From NCBI RefSeq assembly GCF_003473485.1, contig NC_053049.1:10044001-10108000 (forward strand): DNA of 64,000 nt. The letters run 5' to 3'. This document shows, piece after piece, positions 57,320 through 64,000 of the stretch (the first letter of the stretch is position 1; each line of letters begins with the position of its first letter). The notes below the pieces were generated by a model. The model made no database searches. It was not told the DNA's origin and was given only the letters and a program-made list of their open reading frames with translations. Both the position numbers and the translations under genes were made by a program. The DNA is from Medicago truncatula (taxonomy: Eukaryota > Streptophyta > Magnoliopsida > Fabales > Fabaceae).

Positions 57320-60300
57320 AAAAATGAAGGAAACTTATTCTTTTGTGTGTAGACGTGTTTAATTCTAATTTAAATTTTATCTCTTAACAAAAAAATATCA
57401 TCATGTAGCATGGTTAAAATCAATGTTAAAAAATTTGGACCAATCATAGAATTGGTTCCAAGATTCAAAGGTTCAAGTAGAACTCAAACATAATCAAACT
57501 AGTGACAATTAAATAATACTTTTATCATTTAATTTATATATACCGTCAATGTAAGAGTTTTTATTTTGTCAATCAATCATTAGTGTCATGTTATTTAAAA
57601 TATTTGACTTTTATCCTAACATATGGTTGTAGAGTAAATGATAAAGAATTTAGTCCAATCATTCAATTATTTTTTCTCTTTAAGTTTTTTAAGATATGTG
57701 TGTGCGTCTAACCACGTTTTATTTATGTTTGTGACTATATAAGTATTTCTCTAAGTTGTATGTGATGTAAGTATAAATTTGCCAACACTAACAATATATC
57801 AAGAAGAAGAAGAAGAAAAATTGATAAGTATCGATATATGATAATTAAACTCATATTTCTAACCTTTTAATACAATTTTATATTATATTATAACATAAAT
57901 TTAAATTAAATACAATTCATATAGTAAAAGAATTCATAAACATTTTACATATTGAGATTCGAATGATAGACCGGTTCAACTAGCCATGCCTGGTTTTTAG
58001 AACTTTTTTTCTTTCTTTCTTGGATTTAAGTAATAGATAAGTTATTTTTGAGATGATTTTACTTCCCGTAATTGCGACCACCACCTGTTTTTTATTTTTA
58101 TTTTAAATGAAAGTTCATATTATGTGTTACAAGATAATTTCTTTCACGGTCACAAATACAAATTCAAATCAATTATGCATGCACACGAAAATACACATAA
58201 CCAATATTTTCAATAATAAAATGATTTTTTTTCCTCTTTCTACTTTTTTTCATTTGTGGGTGTGTCTAAAGTCCTAAACCATTTACAATTGTGGTTGTGG
58301 CCATGCAAGCATTGTTTGTATACAATATATAAATTTTAGAATAAATTACATTTATCTTTCTTCAGAGATAATTAAATTACAACTGCTCATTCCTTTTATG
58401 TCAAATTATTCCTTCCTCTCATTCCTTATGCAAAACACTTTAGAGAAAATTATTATCTCCATCCTTATGCTTGCATTACATTCTCATTCTCTCTTATTTT
58501 AAATCTATATTTTTCTCCCATAGAAACTTTTTTATTTTTAATAATTTAGTGACAAAATCTAACAAACAATATGCGGAAAAAATGGGTATTACATGTCTAT
58601 TTTAAATTTTTCTTTTGAAGGAATTACATGTCTATTTTAATATAATCAAAATTCTAATTCATGTTTTCTCTATTTTTTATTCACACTATTTTTTTTAAAT
58701 TGATTCAAAATATATTTTTTTTTGAAGGACAAAATATTATTAACATAAAACTTAAAATACTATTATAAAATATAAAGCAATACAAAATAAAAGTAAAATT
58801 TTGAAGGAAAAAAACTACTAAAGCCGGTAAAATGTCACTATTTAAAAATGAATTTTATATTCTAAATTATTAAATCAATAATAAATATTCAATTTTAATT
58901 ATCATTGATATTAAAACTTTTAAAAAAAAAATAAGTTAGTTTTTCTTAAATAGTGGCTCAAAGTTAGTACATATTTAATTCTAAAGGGAATAAAGTGTAA
59001 TTCAAGCATCTCTTAAGTGAGGAGAGCATCACTTACTCTTGGGTTTTACCTCTCAAGATAAAAGAGTGTATATTTTTATAAAAAATGAGAGGACTGTAAT
59101 TCAAGTTTTTCTTAAAGAGAGAACTTATTGTATCAATTTGTCATTTTTTTAACATGATTCCTTTTTAAAATTTCTCTCATTTCCAAACTCCCAGCTTTCA
59201 ATTTCAATTTTCTTCGTGATTCTAAGAATTTTAATATGGTAATAGGTGTTCATTTTTATTTTTTATTTTTAAAAGAGTCTTTTATTTCACAAAGGTATAT
59301 CATTATGGTTCATTCCTATTAAAATATGTTGTAGAGAGGACCATGTCGATATACTTTACGAAATATAAGACAATTTAAAGAAATACAAAATATAAAACTA
59401 ATAATATTAATAGCTGTCAATTGATATATAACAAAAGAACTATAGCTTAGTGATTAACTTGTCATTTTGATCACTAAAAATGTAACGAGTAATCACTGTA
59501 GTCTTCAATTTATTAAAAAAATTAAATATTTTTTTATCGTGCATTATGTTAGTCAAAATAATCTGTTACGTTGAAATGCTCTGTTAATTTATCATATTAA
59601 TCCTTTAATATACTACTGACTTATTGTCGTATTAGTTTTTATAAATATTTATATCAGTCTCTATATGAAAAGAGTTAACATGAGCATCGAAAAAAGATTT
59701 TAACGTTAAAGACTATGCTAGAAATGACATGACTATTTATCTGTAGTGGGAGCAACTAATCTGTCCTAAAATAATTGGCACGTCAACAATGTTTCTCCGA
59801 ATTTGCAATTGTGTCCGACATAACATCCCGACACAGACCTTACTAGGTTGTACTGCTGAGTATCTACATTATTATTAGAAAACTCTGAATATGTTCATGT
59901 ACTTTCGCAACAAACTAGGATTAGCCATAAGACCCAAAGCTAATAGATACCCCATAAGAATTATCCATAATGAATAAGATCTTTACCTTAATAAATGAAT
60001 CCCCACATAATTTTGCAAATGATTGTCATCATATCCAACCTGATTCGTGCCACACATTAATTGAAGTATAGAAGGACATGTTTGTGTTTACGAGGTTTCA
60101 GTTTAGTTTTAGACTTTTAGTGTTTGGTCTTGTAATCTCACAAGAGTCAAGTTGAAATCCTAAATAATGATAATTAGTGTAACATTAATAAATAATGATT
60201 TTTTAATCTATTTTTAAAAATGAAAATAAAAAGTATAGGACATTTTAACTACTTGTTGGTACTATCGGATGAACTTCTAACATGTCAATTGTTACAGTTG

Positions 60301-60694
60301 GGATGTCAAGGAAATAAACTTAGCACTATAATAATATAATGCGAAACTACTAACTAGAAATTACATTAAATTTTGCAGAGTGACAAGGATCCAAGCAACA
60401 ATATATAAATTTATATATATCCAAATGCATCAAATGAATCACATCCTAAGCACTGTCCTCACCTCTCCCTAATAATAGATATATCTCAAAAGAATTCAAA
60501 AGATTACAACTAAATGTAACAATTGACATTCAAATTTCCACAGTATTAATGAAATATATTATATAATAAGATAAGGCTGCCTACACTTCGGTTACAGTAT
60601 AGCCTGTATGCCAAGTAAGCTTAGGTGACATTTATTAATCCTAAATTTTCTCCCTAACCTAAGAATTAATGTGCAACAAGCAACTTTCCTCCAC
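57320..60694. other. Gene-poor AT-rich interval
   Basis: No coding region is supported. It contains only simple AT-rich DNA, small homopolymer runs and a possible weak foldback near 59440-59780 (GATTAACTTGTCATTTTGA). The last kilobase may include the 3' UTR of the minus-strand gene that ends at 60695. Confidence 0.45.
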
Positions 60695-63109
60695 TTAAGT
60701 TGAAGGTTTCTCCTCATCTGATTGAGAGCATGGAGGCTCAGAATTAACAAAAAAGTCATCCACTGTAATTAAAACCATAAGGTAAGATGTAAGCATCTTT
60801 GGTTTATCAAATTCTAACTTACAAATAAAATTAAAAGCAATAACAGAATATGAAGAACATATTAACTCTATAAGACCTACATCCCGAACCTAATACAACC
60901 TGGCACATTGGCCTGTTTCGATTAACTTATTTGAGTTTATCTACTGGCATAAATACTTGCGAGACTGTTTAAGAGAGCTTATGGAAATTGTTTGACATGT
61001 TGACAAGCTGCTTTTAGCTTATTTTCATAAGCTCTCTAGGATAGCTTATGAAAATAGCTTATAACTTATATAAAAATAGTTTGACTTTAATTATGTTTTT
61101 ATTATACAAATAGCTTATACATACGAACTTATATGATAGCTCTTATGATATAAACGCTTAACTATGTTGTGGTTCAAAACTTAAGATCTTATTTGATTGT
61201 CAACTAAATCTTGTAGGACTGCTATATTCATCAAAGTTATTAAAATTTAGGACATGTAAAAAGAATCAAAATGTGCATTTAAAATTACCTATATCCTGTT
61301 GATCTGGAGATTCAAGCAACATGTCTGAATCAGATGGCAAAAATGGCGAACCCGGATAGTTTCCTAGAGCTCCAAGATCTGCAAAGAGTTCAACATATTT
61401 CATTGCGAAAATACATCATGATAGGACTACTATTTTGAAGTCTTAGGGCTTGCTTGGTGTCGACAGATTGGTGAACATACAAAATCTTAAGTAGAATCCT
61501 TGACTGAATTGAATCCAAGGTGTGAGATTTTCCATCATTTACTTGAAATTGATAGCACTTAAGTCATCGATAGCAAACTTAGAAATTGTTAATGGTGCTG
61601 CCAATATATTTTGTATCTTTTGATAACAACAGAAAATGTTTGCATGCTAACAGTTCTCCACAGATAAGGAAACACAGACACAACTCAAAATCAAATATTA
61701 AATTATTAACAAACAATAAGTGCATCATTCTTCTTTTCAGAGGACAAATTTTCCTACATTCTAGAAAAAATTATGCAAACAGCTTATAATTTATATGAAA
61801 ACAATTTGACTTTTATATTTTTTTATTATAGAAATAGATTATACATAAGCACTTACTACTCCGGGTCTCAAATAAGTAACTGGTCAAAGAAAGTTTGATG
61901 AATTTGGTTCAAATTTTGGACCATATACATCAACTTTCTCTGACCAATTTTTCCTTATATTTGAGACCAGAGGGAGTATATAATAAGCACTTAATTAGTC
62001 TGGTTAACCAAGCAGGATCTATATATCTAAAAAGAAGATCATAGATAATAAATGACCTCCCAAGTTTGGTAAATCTGCGGTTAAGTCTGATAGGCTAAAA
62101 TTCCACTGAATTTGATCCAGCGATCTAGAAATCCCGTTCCCGCCATCCGGTGCAAGCTGCAGTCCTACCGAACTTACCACATCAGAATTAAATGCTGAAT
62201 CAAGAACTGATGCATCTGTGCCCATTCCTGATATTTCCGATGCAGTGAAAGGGAAATGACCACTCGATGCCACTGATGTTGGACTCACTGGCATTTCTGA
62301 GACAGATGACATTGTACCGTTTTGTGGAATCATAGGAGCCATATCAGGAGCACTGTGGTCCATCACCATGCTTCAATAACCACAAATGCAGAGCAAATTA
62401 CTTATAAAAGAAAATAAAAAAAGATCCTCCGCATTCAACCAATTAACCTACTCCCTCTATTCATTTTTAATTGTCATCGTCGTAGAAAAAATATTGTTCC
62501 TATTTACTTATCGTCTTCAAAGTTCAATGTAACATTAATTATTACTTGTCAATACTACCCTTATTTATTCCAGAGAGAAATAGATGAAATGAGATGATAA
62601 ATGATTGAGAATATTGTAAGAAAAAAATGAATAGTTCTATCAAAAGTAATAAGATTTATTGGTTGTCTTGGTAAGTATAAGAAGTCCTAAAATGACAACT
62701 AAAAAGGAACTGAGGGAGTGAAACCTAAGTGCATGACGGCCACAATGATCAAGGCATAAAATGAGAAATACAAAAGCTATCTATGCAAGATCATCTACAA
62801 ACAATCTCAACTGTAATATTGTCCAGAATTTAATTTGTATGCATATTTTTTTTACACATGCATCCATTCACATTGTCATATAGATATTTGTGGAGATACA
62901 TAAAATGATATCATGGTATGATTTGATTGGATGCAAGTACTCACTCATTCCCAGAATTCATCCGAATGGGGTGGAAATTGCTCGGTGCAGGGACTCCATT
63001 AACCACATGACAACTTGACATGCCCATGGAGTCCATATGAGGCTGACCTGCGGCTGGCATAGGATGCTGCTGTAGTACTGGATATCCCATAGGTAGATTG
63101 TTAACTGCA
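60695..63109 (-). CDS. Unrecognised regulator-like protein, C-terminal four exons (partial)
   Basis: Exons by descending coordinate: 63109-62945, 62370-62057, 61378-61289, 60762-60695 join in phase and end in TAA, giving about 212 C-terminal residues. The 62057 donor reads G/GTCATT, weaker than the others. The protein is rich in Pro, Met, Ser and acidic residues: NNLPMGYPVLQQHPMP, then SEMPVSPTSVASSG, then QIQWNFSLSDLTADLPNLG and SPFLPSDSDMLLESPDQQDI. It ends SDEEKPST. There is no folded domain, signal or membrane segment in this part. The composition and the repeated hydrophobic-acidic patches suggest a transcription regulator's activation tail; that is inference. Upstream exons are not evident in 63110-64000 and probably lie beyond the window. 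Introns hold two Stowaway MITEs and a dispersed MITE. Confidence 0.75.
60908..61140. repeat. Dispersed GAGCTTAT-rich MITE, copy 3
   Basis: Best match to the 47500 copy: TTATTTGAGTTTATCTACTG, AGAGAGCTTATGGAAATTG and CAAATAGCTTATACATA blocks in the same order. A further fragment (AATAGATTATACATAAGCAC) is at about 61770-61855. Confidence 0.68.
61859..61976. mobile_element. Stowaway MITE
   Basis: CTCCGGGTCTCAAATA and TATTTGAGACCAGAGGGAG are inverted repeats flanked by TA on both sides. Length is 118 bp. It lies in the intron upstream of exon 61378-61289. Confidence 0.82.
62451..62718. mobile_element. Stowaway MITE
   Basis: CTCCCTCTATTC and GGAACTGAGGGAG pair as inverted ends, with ATTGTCAT/ATGACAA deeper in. 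It is flanked by TA on the left and TG on the right, probably a mutated TA. Length is 268 bp. Confidence 0.78.
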
Positions 63110-63744
63110 CTGCAAACAAATGGTGTTAAAGAATAATGGAGGAACATGAAGAAAAGATAAAGCATAGAAAGGAACTTAGTTATGCATAAATTCCTAATCC
63201 GTCATTTAACACCGAAAGGTATTTTTTTTTAAAATTAAAAATAAAAAAAAAGACTGCATAAGGCTCAAATATTCTCAGGCCATCAAGGACAAGAAAGGAA
63301 AGTTTCCACTATCATAATAAGAACAATCTTGTAATGGTACTAATATTTAACATTTCTCGAGTATCCAAACTTCTTAACTGTCCAAAGATTTGGAAAAATC
63401 TATATATTATATTTGGAATGAAGTTAGGAATAATGCTCATGATAGTTTTTAGAATTTAGGTTGCTTATTAGTTCACTTTAATATAATCAAGGAGTTTCCA
63501 CAATTGCAATATCATGTGTTATTGGATAACGCTTTCAATCAGGAATCAACAATGACATCAATTGTTAGAGGTTCCAAAAGTGCATTGATGGTAGTTATAA
63601 CATAATATAATCATTAGGTTTAGAAACCTTGTTCTCATGCTTCGACCCTATTAAAAGGGAGGGTGATTCCATAGGTGATTAGTATTGTATGAATATCATG
63701 CATCGACCTAGATATGTACTTGAGCAGCTCATATATATATATAT
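63110..63744. other. Probable intron or intergenic sequence
   Basis: No further exon of the partial gene could be recognised. An acceptor for the 63109 exon is present, so this is most likely intron. Confidence 0.45.
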
Positions 63745-63925
63745 GGGTTTTGCTAGAAGACACCTTTTATGAAGGTGTCTTTTAGCAAGTTATTCTATGA
63801 GCATTTGCTAAAAGACACCAACTAATTTTTATGAAGGTGTCTTTTAGCAAAGTAACTAAAAAGTGGAAATCACACCTTGAGGTGTGGGTTGCTAAAAGAC
63901 ACCTTCTTGGGTGGCTTCTAGCAAA

Positions 63926-63929
<4 letters not shown>
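63745..63929. mobile_element. MITE inserted in a (TA)n tract
   Basis: GGGTTTTGCTAGAAGACACC and GGTGGCTTCTAGCAAAACCC are 20-bp inverted ends with one mismatch. Inside, GAAGGTGTCTTTTAGCAA appears twice and its complement also occurs, giving nested hairpins. TA sequence on both sides fits a TA-targeting Mariner-type MITE, though the TA repeat hides the exact duplication. Confidence 0.75.

Positions 63930-63994
<65 letters not shown>
63930..63994. repeat. (TA)n microsatellite
   Basis: About 32 TA units directly after the MITE, with a shorter TA tract on its other side. Confidence 0.95.
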
Positions 63995-63996
<2 letters not shown>

Positions 63997-64000
63997 ATGA

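Overview
This is a nuclear window from a flowering plant. It is AT-rich, its genes are split by short GT-AG introns, and SINEs, MITEs and LTR elements fill the spaces between and inside them. Protein choices (type A MGDG synthase ending YSCTA, an ATX3/4/5-type SET protein, a group I CNGC) and the repeat style suggest a legume such as Medicago or a close relative. That species guess is inference; no ribosomal or organellar marker is present.

Layout. 1-2810: the 5' part of a minus-strand Ty3/gypsy element (LTR, primer-binding site, protease and RT remnants). 2811-3367: the 3' end of a Helitron. 3368-7264: a reshuffled tract made of two copies of the MGD1 downstream flank, two exons of EMC4 and a truncated copy of MGD1 exons 1-2. 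7265-12864: an apparently intact MGD1 (minus, 8 exons, 538 codons). 13.7-17.2 kb: MITEs and SINEs. 17743-27153: an ATX3/4/5-like histone lysine methyltransferase (plus, 23 exons, 949 codons). 27.2-33.8 kb: retroposon debris, a small two-helix lysine-rich protein (29491-29829, minus) and nested MITEs. 33932-39508: an F-box protein like Arabidopsis At3g61730 (plus, 8 exons, 319 codons). 40168-43506: an ATL-type RING-H2 ligase with an extracellular GUB_WAK domain (plus, 2 exons, 371 codons). 44563-48728: ALG11 mannosyltransferase (minus, 7 exons, 463 codons). 50267-53895: a group I cyclic-nucleotide-gated channel (minus, 7 exons, 690 codons, one GC-AG intron). 53.9-60.7 kb: gene-poor. 60695-63109: the last four exons of an unrecognised regulator-like gene (minus) that runs towards or beyond the right edge.

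The genes do not form a pathway: chloroplast galactolipid synthesis, chromatin methylation, ubiquitin ligation, ER N-glycan assembly and ion transport are simply neighbours. All exon models were built by hand from splice-site phase and family knowledge. Each complete model closes in frame across every junction, which is strong internal support, but no alignment or transcript was available. The most informative parts are the MGD1/EMC4 rearrangement with its Helitron empty site, several mobile elements with readable target-site duplications, and three tiny homopolymer-bearing inserts each flanked by direct repeats.
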